64,000 nt of DNA. It comes from Terribium retamae (GTDB lineage Bacteria; Pseudomonadota; Alphaproteobacteria; Rhizobiales; Rhizobiaceae). Made by a program: the position numbers and the translations under genes. The notes under the pieces were generated by a model. The model was not told where the DNA came from, did no database searches, and worked only from the letters and a program-made list of their open reading frames with translations. This document shows, one piece after another, positions 15,894 to 23,797 of the stretch (position 1 is the stretch's first letter; every line of letters begins with the position of its first letter). The stretch covers positions 124,001 to 188,000 of the forward strand of contig NZ_JAKREW010000005.1 of assembly GCF_022347545.1 (NCBI RefSeq), given 5' to 3'.

Positions 15894-16442
15894 CTATCCG
15901 GCAGGAATGCTGAGGGTTTTTAGAAGTGTCGCCAGTTCCGGCTCGTCAATGAGCATCGCAGCGTCCTCCGCCTTGAGCCAGGCGCGCTGGCGCGTCTGCG
16001 CCTCCGGCCAGTCGGCCAGTTCCTCGCTGACGGCAAGCAGATAGACGGTGACATTGACACGAGCGAAGCTGGCCGTCAGGCGTTTCCAGTAAGAGAAGCT
16101 GCCGGCCGGCTGTTTCAGCGTCTTGCCGACGACGCCAGCCTCTTCCCTAGCTTCGATGGTGGCAGCCTTGCGCCCGCTTTTGCCCGGCATGGGCCAACCC
16201 TTCGGGACAATGAAGCGTTGCGTCTGGCGCGAGGTCACCAGCATCACTTCGATGCCGCCATCGGCTCCCTGGCGATAGGGAATGGCAGCGACTTGCCGGA
16301 TGATCTTGCCTTTCTTGGCTTGCTCTACAGCCTGCTTTTTCGGCAATGGCTTTGCAACCGACGGTTTGGTGGCAGTCGGGGCGGCAGACCTATTGCTTTT
16401 GGACGCGTTTTCGCGCCCGCTCTTCTTCTTGGTAGCCGCCAT
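15894..16442 (-). CDS. Nudix hydrolase with basic N-terminal extension
   Basis: A 182-residue protein. The Nudix domain (about 48-170) contains PKGWPMPGKSGRKAATIEAREEAGVVG, the DIPP-type Nudix box in which EAREEAG supplies the metal ligands. The first ~45 residues are Lys/Ala/Ser-rich and low complexity, unusual for the family. DIPP-like members cleave diphosphoinositol or dinucleoside polyphosphates; the actual substrate is unknown. It is convergent with the GNAT gene. Confidence 0.88.
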   Translation of the reverse strand: MAATKKKSGRENASKSNRSAAPTATKPSVAKPLPKKQAVEQAKKGKIIRQVAAIPYRQGADGGIEVMLVTSRQTQRFIVPKGWPMPGKSGRKAATIEAREEAGVVGKTLKQPAGSFSYWKRLTASFARVNVTVYLLAVSEELADWPEAQTRQRAWLKAEDAAMLIDEPELATLLKTLSIPAG

Positions 16443-16587
16443 TCCATTTCCAGCTTGATCCGCCTGGCGGTTCAGGAGGGTCTTCTCTTCAAACTACCAT
16501 AAATGTCGCTCGCGAGCGTGTGGCTCGCATGCTTAAACCACAATATAGAATTATTATAGACGGCTAATCAAATCGCGTATCATTCCG

Positions 16588-16881
16588 TCAGCGACACCCG
16601 CCTACAGCGTTACCGCCATTGGCTGAGGACTGGCAGGGCTGGCGCACCGCGGGAGCAACCGTTTGCGGAGGCGTGATGTTCTGCCTGTCGATCTCACGGT
16701 AGATCTGTTGCTGCTGCTGGAACTGTTGGCGCTGAAGCTGATTGCGAAGCGCCTGAAGATCGGCCTGGCCGATCGAGTTCACGCCCGGGCGTACTGGCTG
16801 GAGGGATTGCGCGTTGGTCGGCAAGGTGACAGCCGTGGCCATCGCAAATCCCAGAACAACTGTCGCAAATTTCAGCTTCAT
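16588..16881 (-). CDS. Secreted small Gln-rich protein of unknown function
   Basis: A 97-residue protein with a Sec signal peptide (KLKFATVVLGFAMATAVTLPTNA, cleavage near 25 after NAQS). A Gln-rich helix (LRNQLQRQQFQQQQQIYREID) and a tail with two cysteines (CQSS...GGCR) follow. The start is the ATG that gives a proper signal peptide; an upstream ATG would add 47 non-hydrophobic residues. I do not recognise a named family. It lies downstream of the Flp pilin but beyond that gene's terminator. Confidence 0.68.
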   Translation of the reverse strand: MKLKFATVVLGFAMATAVTLPTNAQSLQPVRPGVNSIGQADLQALRNQLQRQQFQQQQQIYREIDRQNITPPQTVAPAVRQPCQSSANGGNAVGGCR

Positions 16882-17000
16882 CTTCGCCGCCACATCGTTC
16901 GAATGCCTGATCGGATCAGCAGCACGTATATAGGGCGGCGCACGAAATGGTCCAAGGCGCCGAGTTTTAAAGATAGAAGGGTGAGAAGACAAAACGATAA

Positions 17001-17020
17001 GGGCCGCCTTTAGGCGGCCC
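17001..17020 (-). terminator. Terminator of the Flp pilin gene
   Basis: Perfect 8-bp stem GGGCCGCC/GGCGGCCC around TTTA. On the minus strand it is followed by TTATCGTTTTG. It lies 44 bases after the pilin stop. Confidence 0.7.
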
Positions 17021-17063
17021 ACAATCGCTCCCGGTCGGCAGCCGGGCAGGCTAAGACCTTGTA

Positions 17064-17228
17064 TTATTTGAGTTCGGACGCGATCTTGTTGAACTTGGTG
17101 CTCAGATTCGTGCCGATTGCGGTGGCGCCGGTGATGATCGCGAGCGCGATGAGTGCGGCGATCAGGCCATATTCGATGGCGGTCGCGCCCGATTCATCCT
17201 TGATGAAGCGCGAAAGAAGATTGGTCAT
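17064..17228 (-). CDS. Flp family type IVb pilin
   Basis: A 54-residue prepilin with leader TNLLSRFIKDESG and processing site G14/ATAIEY, so the mature N-terminus has Glu at position 5, as required. A single hydrophobic helix follows (EYGLIAALIALAIITGATAIG). It is exported and assembled into Flp/Tad pili for surface adhesion. The start at 17228 has AAAGGG about 8 bases upstream. No cpa/tad assembly genes are nearby, so this is a solitary pilin that would rely on machinery elsewhere. Confidence 0.92.
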   Translation of the reverse strand: MTNLLSRFIKDESGATAIEYGLIAALIALAIITGATAIGTNLSTKFNKIASELK

Positions 17229-17709
17229 GGTGGTACCCTTTGCCCGGTTGTGACGTTTGTTCGACGGTCTCTTTTCGAACCGTGGCCCATCTTGCGAGGC
17301 TTCAATTGCAGACCGGTTAAGCGGAATGGTAAACAAAGTGTAGATCAATCGCTTGCTTAACAAAGCGACAACGAAAACATAAAACTTTCAATAATAATAG
17401 TAATATTGATGTTGTTTGATTTGCATTTTGGACCGTCGTCGATCCTCTGGCTCTGGAGTCGATATACCTGCGTTCGTCCCTCTGCTCTCTGACCGACAAC
17501 GAGCGTCACAACAGGTTCACTTAGCCGAAATAGGCTAATCGACGGTGCGCAATATGCTGCACGCCTGAGGTGATTAGCTTCGCTCTGTTCGTGTCGCTGC
17601 GCGCGGCGTTCTAGCCGGCCTTCGTCAGCGAAGCAGGCGCGGCGGAGCCGTCGCGCCTCTTACGGTTTTTGTCGTATGTCCATTTTGGGGATCACGCTCC
17701 GATCAATCG
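17229..17709. other. 481-base gene-free stretch upstream of the pilin and zntB
   Basis: It holds the pilin leader, an AT-rich segment with AATAATAATAGTAATATT near 17390-17407, and two consecutive stem-loops ending in TTTTT at 17619-17670. I find no convincing coding frame. Confidence 0.6.
17619..17670 (+). ncRNA. Possible small RNA 3' end: two hairpins plus T-tract
   Basis: CTTCG-TCAG-CGAAG is followed by a 9-10-bp GC stem (GGCGCGGCGG / CCGTCGCGCC, 17636-17657) and then TTTTT at 17666-17670. No plus-strand gene lies upstream within 1.7 kb that would need this terminator. A small RNA starting near 17500-17580 would explain it. The 8-base gap before the T-tract weakens the case. Confidence 0.25.
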
Positions 17710-18744
17710 ATGCTGCCACCTATGAATGAAGCGCGTCTTTTCAATCTTCCAGGTCATCAAAACGTCGATCGAGTACCGGGTCTGGTCTTCGCCTATCGTT
17801 CGCTGCCCGGCCAGCCCGCGACCGCCCTGGCGCCGAAGGATATCGAAGCTGCCCTTGCCGCCGACGAAGGATGGGTATGGCTGCACGTCGATCTGGTCGA
17901 CCAGCGTGCGCATGGCTGGGTAGGGCATGCCTGCCGGCTGCCTAACGCATCGCGCGCCATCCTCGAAGGGCACGACAGTCTGGTGCTCGGCCACGAGGAT
18001 GGCGTGGTGCATGGCGTTTCGGCTGACATGCACAAGGATATCGAGCGACGCTCGAGCACGATCGGCCGGCTGCATTTTGCCGTCACCGAGCGGCTGCTGG
18101 TGACAGGGCGGCGCCATTCGCTGGAAGGGGTTGATCAACTTCGCCACGCGTTGGGCGATGGATTGAAGCTGGCCACGGCCTTCGAGCTGTTCGAGGCGAT
18201 TGTAGGCGCCTTCTGCAAGAATACCGGCCTCAGACTTGCCGAAGCAACGCGACAGCTCGATGAGGTCGAGGACAATCTGGTCACCGAGCGGCTGAGCGAC
18301 GAGCGTCGGCGGCTGAAGGAAGTGCGCCGGTTGGCGGTTTCGCTGCACCGGCCCGTCTCCGGCATGGTTGCACTGTTCGAGGACGAAGACCGCGAGGAAT
18401 GGCAGCTTTCCCCGATTGCTCATGCCGTGCTGCGGCGCCTTTCGACACGGCTTGAGCGGCTGGACCGCGAAATCGTCATGATCAATGACCGCGCCCGGCT
18501 GCTGCAGGAAGAGATGGCGGCTGAACTGGCCGACGAATCCAACCGCAGTCTGAAAGCCATGGCGGTGATGAGCGCACTGCTTCTGCCCGGCACGCTCGTT
18601 GTGGGGGTCTTCGGCATGAATACGGCCGGCTTGCCGTTCACACAGGGCGGCAGCGGCTTCTGGTGGGCCGTGGCACTCGGAATCGGCGCAACGGCTTTGT
18701 TCTATTGGCTGCTTCGCCGCGCCGGTGTCAGCCTGCGTTTCTGA
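17710..18744 (+). CDS. zntB: CorA-family zinc/magnesium transporter (ZntB-like)
   Basis: A 344-residue CorA-family channel. A large cytosolic N-terminal funnel (about 1-280, with DEGWVWLHVDL and the long helix DNLVTERLSDERRRLKEVRRL) precedes two C-terminal transmembrane helices. The signature GMN is at about 302-304 in VFGMNTAGLPF, followed by FWWAVALGIGATALFYWL. ZntB members mediate Zn2+ flux; Mg2+ cannot be excluded. A second in-frame ATG lies 4 codons later. It is convergent with the patatin gene. Confidence 0.9.
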   Translation: MLPPMNEARLFNLPGHQNVDRVPGLVFAYRSLPGQPATALAPKDIEAALAADEGWVWLHVDLVDQRAHGWVGHACRLPNASRAILEGHDSLVLGHEDGVVHGVSADMHKDIERRSSTIGRLHFAVTERLLVTGRRHSLEGVDQLRHALGDGLKLATAFELFEAIVGAFCKNTGLRLAEATRQLDEVEDNLVTERLSDERRRLKEVRRLAVSLHRPVSGMVALFEDEDREEWQLSPIAHAVLRRLSTRLERLDREIVMINDRARLLQEEMAAELADESNRSLKAMAVMSALLLPGTLVVGVFGMNTAGLPFTQGGSGFWWAVALGIGATALFYWLLRRAGVSLRF

Positions 18745-18770
18745 CTACTCGGAACTTCAGATTGCCATGG

Positions 18771-19931
18771 TCAGGTCGGGTCTTCCCGATGCAGATCATG
18801 AATCGCCACGCCCTCTGCATTCGTCGGTGGCGTCAGCCACTGATGGTGGCGCAGCGTGCGCTGCGTATCCTCAAGTCCCGTGTCCCAGTGCTCGCGCATC
18901 GAGGTGCCGGAGAATTCGTAGTCCTTTGCGTGCCCCTCATAACCCTTATGCTGGTAGATAAGGTGGATGATGTTGACCACGCCGGCATCCGAATAATCAG
19001 CAATCAGCCGCTCTTCCTCGGGCGAGCGCATCTCGGCTTGGACGCGCTTGAGCGCATCCAGAAGCTGCATCTTCAGATCGTGGATACGCTTGAAATTGTC
19101 CGTGTTCTGGCGCGTGCGGCTCGAGTACATGATGTCCTTGTGGCGCGACAGCACATCCGGCATGCCGCGGGGCAGGACGCCGCGCGCGCTGAACAGGTCG
19201 ACCTGGAAAACCAGCGAACTGCGGTCCTCTTCCTGATCGAGCAGATATTGCAGCGGCGTGTTCGAGACGATGCCGCCGTCCCAGTAGTATTCGCCCTCGA
19301 TGCGGATTGCCGGAAAGGCCGGGGGCAGGGCGCCGGAGGCCATAATGTGCTCCGGGCCGATCCGCACCTTGTCGGTATCGAAATAGACGAAGTTGCCTGT
19401 GCGCACATTGACGGCACCGACACTGAGACGTTTTCGGCCGTCGTTGAGTACATCGAAGTCGATCAGCCGCTCGAGCGTCTCTTTCAGTTCGGTGGTGTCA
19501 TAGAAGCTGGTGGCACCTTCGGCACCCGGCGGCTCGAGCCACGGATTGGGAAAGCGCGGCTTGAAGAAACCGGGCTGCCCCATCGTCATCGTCATCCAGG
19601 AACTCGTGCGGTTGCGGATGTCACGATAGATATCGCCCTCAGGCGTGTAGGCCCAGATCTTGCGACCGGAGATCGTCTGCCAGAACTGTTCAAGCCTTTG
19701 CAGGCGGCGGCTGGGCTCATTGCCGGCGATGATCGATGCGTTGATCGCGCCGATCGAAACCCCGGAGAGCCAGGTGGGCTCACAGCCGGCATCGGACAAG
19801 GCCTGGTAGACGCCGGCCTGATAGGCGCCGAGCGCACCGCCGCCCTGCAGGACGAGCGCAACGCGGTCATATTGCGAAGCGATTTCCTGGATAGTCGCGA
19901 TGTTTGCCTTTGCCCGATTGCGGTCCAGCAT
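18771..19931 (-). CDS. Patatin-like phospholipase with DUF3734 C-terminus
   Basis: A 386-residue serine hydrolase. The oxyanion motif GGGALGAYQAG (about 30-40), nucleophile S59 in GVSIG and Asp D218 in YYWDGGIVSN make the Ser-Asp dyad. A DUF3734 region follows (about 260-350, with SRHKDIMYSSRTRQ and YQHKGYEGHAKDYEFS). It hydrolyses acyl esters; the substrate is not known. ATG 19931 has GGAG 6 bases upstream. It begins 25 bases after the acetoacetate decarboxylase stop, so it is an operon partner. This suggests a role in lipid or polyhydroxybutyrate turnover. Confidence 0.9.
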   Translation of the reverse strand: MLDRNRAKANIATIQEIASQYDRVALVLQGGGALGAYQAGVYQALSDAGCEPTWLSGVSIGAINASIIAGNEPSRRLQRLEQFWQTISGRKIWAYTPEGDIYRDIRNRTSSWMTMTMGQPGFFKPRFPNPWLEPPGAEGATSFYDTTELKETLERLIDFDVLNDGRKRLSVGAVNVRTGNFVYFDTDKVRIGPEHIMASGALPPAFPAIRIEGEYYWDGGIVSNTPLQYLLDQEEDRSSLVFQVDLFSARGVLPRGMPDVLSRHKDIMYSSRTRQNTDNFKRIHDLKMQLLDALKRVQAEMRSPEEERLIADYSDAGVVNIIHLIYQHKGYEGHAKDYEFSGTSMREHWDTGLEDTQRTLRHHQWLTPPTNAEGVAIHDLHREDPT

Positions 19932-19955
19932 GGTCAACTCCGGCAAATCATAAAA

Positions 19956-20705
19956 TCAGCGTGCGCCGGCGAGATAGTCGTAGACGACCTCGCCGAGGCC
20001 GAGCGTGAGGTCGGCTGTGAAATGCAGCGCAGAAACCACTTCGAGCACCGGCAAGCGAGCCACATCAGCCATCACATGCGGACGCAGGTCGAGAGCAGCG
20101 GGAGCCGTCCAGGCTTCCTTCAGTGCGATATCGGTCAGGTGATAGCGTACGAGTTCGCAAATGCGCGGCGTGCCATCGACATGCGGAATGATCTTGACCA
20201 GGAAGTTGGGCGCGGTCAGCGCAGCCATCACCTGGTCGCGGTCGGCTTCATGGTGCTTGTAGCCCATCGTACCGGTGGCGCAGAGCACAGAACCGTAGTG
20301 CAATGTGCCAACCACGACTTCGCCTTCGTTGACGATCTTCGGATTGGCCAGTTTTTTCGGGAAGCCCCACAACTCACGGCCGCCAGCGATGGGAGCATCG
20401 TCATCGAGATACATGGAATGCACATAGACACCATGTTCGCCGTTGAAGCGCACCGGGATGACCTGGCCGCTCTCTGTGTAGTCGCCGAAGCCGGTGGAAT
20501 CCGGCATGCGGATGAATTCGTATTTCACCAGTGGCTCGCCATCGATCTCTAGCGGCGCCGGCACCACCGCCTCCAGCGCTTCGCGCGTGGTGCGGTAGGT
20601 GATGATGACATATTCGCGGTCGAAGAAACGATAGGGGCCGGGCGGGAAGGATGGATTGGTCAGCGGCATGGCGTAGGCGCGCTTCACGACGTCGGCGATT
20701 TCCAA
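19956..20705 (-). CDS. adc: Acetoacetate decarboxylase
   Basis: A 249-residue Adc-family enzyme, the usual length. The Schiff-base Lys and its partner are K117/K118 in [12 protein letters not shown], matching the clostridial catalytic pair. Further family motifs include [13 protein letters not shown] and [13 protein letters not shown]. It converts acetoacetate to acetone and CO2. Downstream lies the patatin gene. Divergent to it is 3-hydroxybutyrate dehydrogenase, which makes acetoacetate, so the group forms a ketone-body branch of polyhydroxybutyrate breakdown. Confidence 0.94.
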   Translation of the reverse strand: MEIADVVKRAYAMPLTNPSFPPGPYRFFDREYVIITYRTTREALEAVVPAPLEIDGEPLVKYEFIRMPDSTGFGDYTESGQVIPVRFNGEHGVYVHSMYLDDDAPIAGGRELWGFPKKLANPKIVNEGEVVVGTLHYGSVLCATGTMGYKHHEADRDQVMAALTAPNFLVKIIPHVDGTPRICELVRYHLTDIALKEAWTAPAALDLRPHVMADVARLPVLEVVSALHFTADLTLGLGEVVYDYLAGAR

Positions 20706-20749
20706 GCTGTCACCTCGGGATTGACGGATGTCACATCAGAAACACAGAT

Positions 20750-20772
20750 GTCATGTTGCATGGCAGCATGAC
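20750..20772. promoter_or_regulatory. Operator-like palindrome between adc and bdhA
   Basis: Arms GTCATGTTGC (20750-20759) and GCAGCATGAC (20763-20772) match at 9 of 10 positions around ATG. A smaller perfect palindrome GATGTCACATC lies at 20727-20737. Both sit in the divergent promoter region, so one regulator may control both directions. Confidence 0.5.
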
Positions 20773-20907
20773 GGGTTTGTGTCGGGTCGATGAACGATTT
20801 CAGTCGTTTGTCGGTTCCGGAGTCAAGTCGACACATGTTTGTGATGGAAACTTGCTGCAATGCACCTAGTTAGAATGTCACCCTCAACCGCCAGCCAAGA
20901 GATCATC

Positions 20908-21696
20908 ATGGGTTCCCTGACTTCTAAGAACGCGCTCGTCACCGGTTCGACCAGCGGCATTGGTCTTGCCATCGCCAGAGCCTTCGCCGCCGAAGGCGCC
21001 AACATCACCATCAATGGACTGGGCGATCCTGGCGAGATCGAGAAGGAGCGCGTGGCGATCGAAGCGGATTTCGGTGTCCAGTGCCGCTATTCCGGCGCCA
21101 ACATGCTGAAGGGCGAGGAAGTGACCGCCATGGTGCAGGAGGCTGAGAAAGCCTTCGGCAGCCTCGACATCCTGGTCAATAATGCCGGTATCCAGTTTGT
21201 TGCGCCGATCGAGGAATTTCCCGACGACAAGTGGGAAGCGATCATCCGCATCAACCTGCTTGCGGCCTTCTATGCAATCAAGGCAGCACTGCCCGGCATG
21301 AAGGCGCGGAAATGGGGGCGCATCATCAATACCGCCTCCGCCCACGCCTTGGTCGCTTCGCCTTTCAAGTCGGCCTATGTCTCCGCCAAGCATGGCATTG
21401 CCGGTCTCACCAAGACGGTGGCGCTCGAAGCCGCGCAGCACGGCGTGACCGTCAATGCGATCGCGCCTGGCTATGTATGGACGCCGCTGGTGGAGAAGCA
21501 GATCCCGGATACGATGAAGGCGCGCAACATGACGGAGGAGCAGGTCAAGAATGATGTGCTGCTTGCCGCCCAGCCGACCAAGGAATTCGTGACGGTGGAA
21601 GAAATCGCTGCGCTTTCCGTATTCCTCTGCTCGGATGCAGCCAAGCAGATCACGGGCACGACGCTGCCGGTCGACGGCGGCTGGACTGCTCAGTAG
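20908..21696 (+). CDS. bdhA: 3-hydroxybutyrate dehydrogenase (SDR family)
   Basis: A 262-residue short-chain dehydrogenase. It has the NAD-binding TGSTSGIGLAIA near the N-terminus, NNAG at 91-94, and catalytic S144, Y157 and K161 (TASAHALVAS...SAYVSAKHG). The C-terminus ITGTTLPVDGGWTAQ is typical of bacterial D-3-hydroxybutyrate dehydrogenase. It oxidises 3-hydroxybutyrate to acetoacetate with NAD+. ATG 20908 gives the usual family start; ATGs at 20875 and 20860 would add 11-16 residues. It is divergent from adc, which uses its product. Confidence 0.92.
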   Translation: MGSLTSKNALVTGSTSGIGLAIARAFAAEGANITINGLGDPGEIEKERVAIEADFGVQCRYSGANMLKGEEVTAMVQEAEKAFGSLDILVNNAGIQFVAPIEEFPDDKWEAIIRINLLAAFYAIKAALPGMKARKWGRIINTASAHALVASPFKSAYVSAKHGIAGLTKTVALEAAQHGVTVNAIAPGYVWTPLVEKQIPDTMKARNMTEEQVKNDVLLAAQPTKEFVTVEEIAALSVFLCSDAAKQITGTTLPVDGGWTAQ

Positions 21697-21711
21697 TTGA
21701 TGCCATCGGGG

Positions 21712-21750
21712 CACTCCGGCGCAAGCGATTGCTCCGGCGCCGGGGTGTTT
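21712..21750 (+). terminator. Probable terminator of bdhA
   Basis: CACTCCGGCGC (21712-21722) pairs with GCGCCGGGGTG (21737-21747) over 11 bp with one G-T pair, then TTT. It is 16 bases after the stop, between convergent genes. Confidence 0.45.
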
Positions 21751-21761
21751 CGGTGCGCTGA

Positions 21762-22700
21762 TCAGACATCGGATGAGGCAAGCAGTGGTGTCATTGCCTC
21801 ATTGATCCATTGCCATTCGTTGCCGGATTTTTGGCCCGGCTCCTCACCGCGCAGAATGGCAAGCAGTTCCTGGTAGCGCGCCGAGCGGGCATGATGCTTG
21901 CGGTACTGGCCAAGATGCCAGTCGAGGAAAGTGCGGTCGGGTTTGCGGCGCATCGCCTTCGCCGATTTTTCCAGCCACTCGCGAGCGATCGCCGCACCTG
22001 TCGGCGAAAGCGGGTCCTCGCCTTCATCGATGGCAGACCTGACCTTGCCCAGGACCGACTCTGCTGCTTCCGCATAAGCACCAGGGTCGAATTCACCGTT
22101 CCACATCGTGGCGGTGTCGGCCTGCATTTCCGCCAGGAAGCTCTCGTCGGTGATCATTGCCGCGATCTCGTTCCAGGCATCGATTTGGCGCGCCGCCGGC
22201 TCGTCCGGCAGTTCCGGCATGGAAGCGTCGATCATTTGGCGCTTCCACTCGTCGCCCATATCGGCGCGAACGGCCACTTTGTCGTAGAACCGTTCCATTG
22301 CTGTTTGCATCTGCGTCTGGGACAGGATGGTCATCGTCCAAAGTCTCCTCAAGTCGGTTTCGGTCGGTTGGTCGATCTTGAGCGTGGTACGCAGCACGGC
22401 GGCGATCCGGCGGCGGGATGCGATCTCGGCCTCCAGCGTTTCGAGCCGCACCGTCAGGACCTCTCGCAACGATAGATGCCGGCAGAGGATATTTCGGATA
22501 GCGGCCAGACCGATGCCGGCTTCCCGCAACGCCCGGATCAAATCGAGACGGACGACATCCGCATCCGAATAGACCCGGTAGTTGCTGTAGGTCCGGGTCG
22601 TTGGTGGCAGCAGTCCCTTGTCGGAATAGAAGCGGATACGTCGCACCGAGACGCCGCTTAGCCGTGAAAGGTCGCCGATCGTGTGCATTTTTTCACTCAT
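21762..22700 (-). CDS. MerR-family transcriptional regulator with large C-terminal domain
   Basis: A 312-residue regulator. The N-terminal MerR winged helix is clear: MHTIGDLSRLSGVSVRRIRFYSDKGLLPP, YRVYSDADVVRLDLIRALREAGIGLAAIRNIL. A coiled-coil dimerisation helix covers about 75-110. A ~190-residue C-terminal domain (FYDKVAVRADMGDEWKRQMIDASMPELPDEP...) is far longer than in metal-sensing MerR proteins and lacks their cysteine pair, so it likely binds an organic ligand. The target is unknown; it is convergent with bdhA and upstream of the LacI gene on the map. Confidence 0.87.
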   Translation of the reverse strand: MSEKMHTIGDLSRLSGVSVRRIRFYSDKGLLPPTTRTYSNYRVYSDADVVRLDLIRALREAGIGLAAIRNILCRHLSLREVLTVRLETLEAEIASRRRIAAVLRTTLKIDQPTETDLRRLWTMTILSQTQMQTAMERFYDKVAVRADMGDEWKRQMIDASMPELPDEPAARQIDAWNEIAAMITDESFLAEMQADTATMWNGEFDPGAYAEAAESVLGKVRSAIDEGEDPLSPTGAAIAREWLEKSAKAMRRKPDRTFLDWHLGQYRKHHARSARYQELLAILRGEEPGQKSGNEWQWINEAMTPLLASSDV

Positions 22701-22760
22701 GCGACCGTCCTACCGTCTCCACCAAGTGGAGGGTCAAGCGCGCTCAACAGGCTTTTTACG

Positions 22761-23756
22761 CTAGGCTGAGATTTCCACGCCGACCGCAGCCGTTGAATTG
22801 CGCACGACAAGCACTCCGGACAACAAATCGTCCTTGCCTGCGGCTGCTCCGCTCCCGTCGAGTGCTGCCGCAACGGCCCGTTTGGCGATCTCTTCGACCG
22901 GCTGGCCGATGGTGGTGAGGCGAGGGGTTATCAAGCTGGCCAATGGAATGTCGTCGAAGCCGATGACGGAAAGCTGGTCGGGCACCTTGATGCCGAGATC
23001 GTCAGCCGCGCGCAAAAGGCCGATCGCCTGTTGGTCGTTGGCCGTCGCGATTGCGGTCGCTCGCCTTTCTGGTGCGCGGTCGAGCAGTCGGCGTCCGAGC
23101 GCTTCACCGGAAACATAGTCGAAATGGCCTTCGACAATCTCCGGTTCTATGCCAGCGGCTTTGAGATGATCGACGAAACCCGCCCGGCGTGCCCGTGAAA
23201 CCGGCGCATCGGCCGGTCCGGCGATATAGGCGATGCGGCGGTGGCCGAGGCCGATCAGATGGTCCGCTGCAAGTGCTGCGCCGCCATGATGATCGACGGA
23301 CAGCAGGCCATGGCCTACCAAACGGCGGTCGACGACGACGGTGGACGTATCACCTTTCCAACCCTGTGATTGCCCGGACTGGATCGGCACAACGATCAGT
23401 CCCGTCGGCCGGCTCTTCAACAGGCTTTCGATCTGCGCCACCTCGATCTCAGGATCGTCATTGGTGATCGACAGCAGCACCGACAGACCGGAGCGGAAGG
23501 CGATGGCTTCGACATGCTTGGCGAGTTCGGCGAAGAACGGATTGGTGATGTCGGGGATCACAAGGCCGATCATGTCCGTGCGACGGCGGCGCAGGCCGCG
23601 CGCCACATGGTTCGGTTTGAAGTCGAGTTCGCGGATCGTCGCCTCGACTTTTTCGCGCAGTGCGGGGCCGACCGTCTCGTTCTTGGCCAGCACACGCGAT
23701 ACGGTTCCGATTGAAACCCCCGCCTGTCGGGCGACGTCCTTGATATTGACCACCAC
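22761..23756 (-). CDS. LacI-family repressor of the adjacent sugar ABC operon
   Basis: A 331-residue LacI-type regulator. The HTH is NIKDVARQAGVSIGTVSRVLAKNETVGPALREKVEATIRELDFKPNHVARGLR (about 4-56) with the hinge helix at its end. The periplasmic-binding-like sugar domain carries IGLVIPDITNPFFAELAKHVE and VIGFDDIPLASLITPRLTTI. It starts with GTG codons. It is the last gene of the minus-strand importer operon, 41 bases after the permease, and is the natural reader of the palindrome at 27385-27404. The inducer is likely the imported sugar or its phosphate. Confidence 0.92.
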   Translation of the reverse strand: MVVNIKDVARQAGVSIGTVSRVLAKNETVGPALREKVEATIRELDFKPNHVARGLRRRRTDMIGLVIPDITNPFFAELAKHVEAIAFRSGLSVLLSITNDDPEIEVAQIESLLKSRPTGLIVVPIQSGQSQGWKGDTSTVVVDRRLVGHGLLSVDHHGGAALAADHLIGLGHRRIAYIAGPADAPVSRARRAGFVDHLKAAGIEPEIVEGHFDYVSGEALGRRLLDRAPERRATAIATANDQQAIGLLRAADDLGIKVPDQLSVIGFDDIPLASLITPRLTTIGQPVEEIAKRAVAAALDGSGAAAGKDDLLSGVLVVRNSTAAVGVEISA

Positions 23757-23797
23757 GGTTCAGTTCCGCTGATTGTTGCGGCTGCCTGCCGCTCCCC

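Noticed and set aside
16500-16560. AT-rich stretch with CTCGCGAGCG near the Nudix gene as a possible attachment site
   Set aside because: No integrase, direct repeats or tRNA nearby; it is only a short promoter-like spacer.
20908-21696. The SDR gene as the missing pyridoxal 4-dehydrogenase
   Set aside because: It is 30 kb from the B6 locus and next to acetoacetate decarboxylase; its sequence pattern is that of 3-hydroxybutyrate dehydrogenase.
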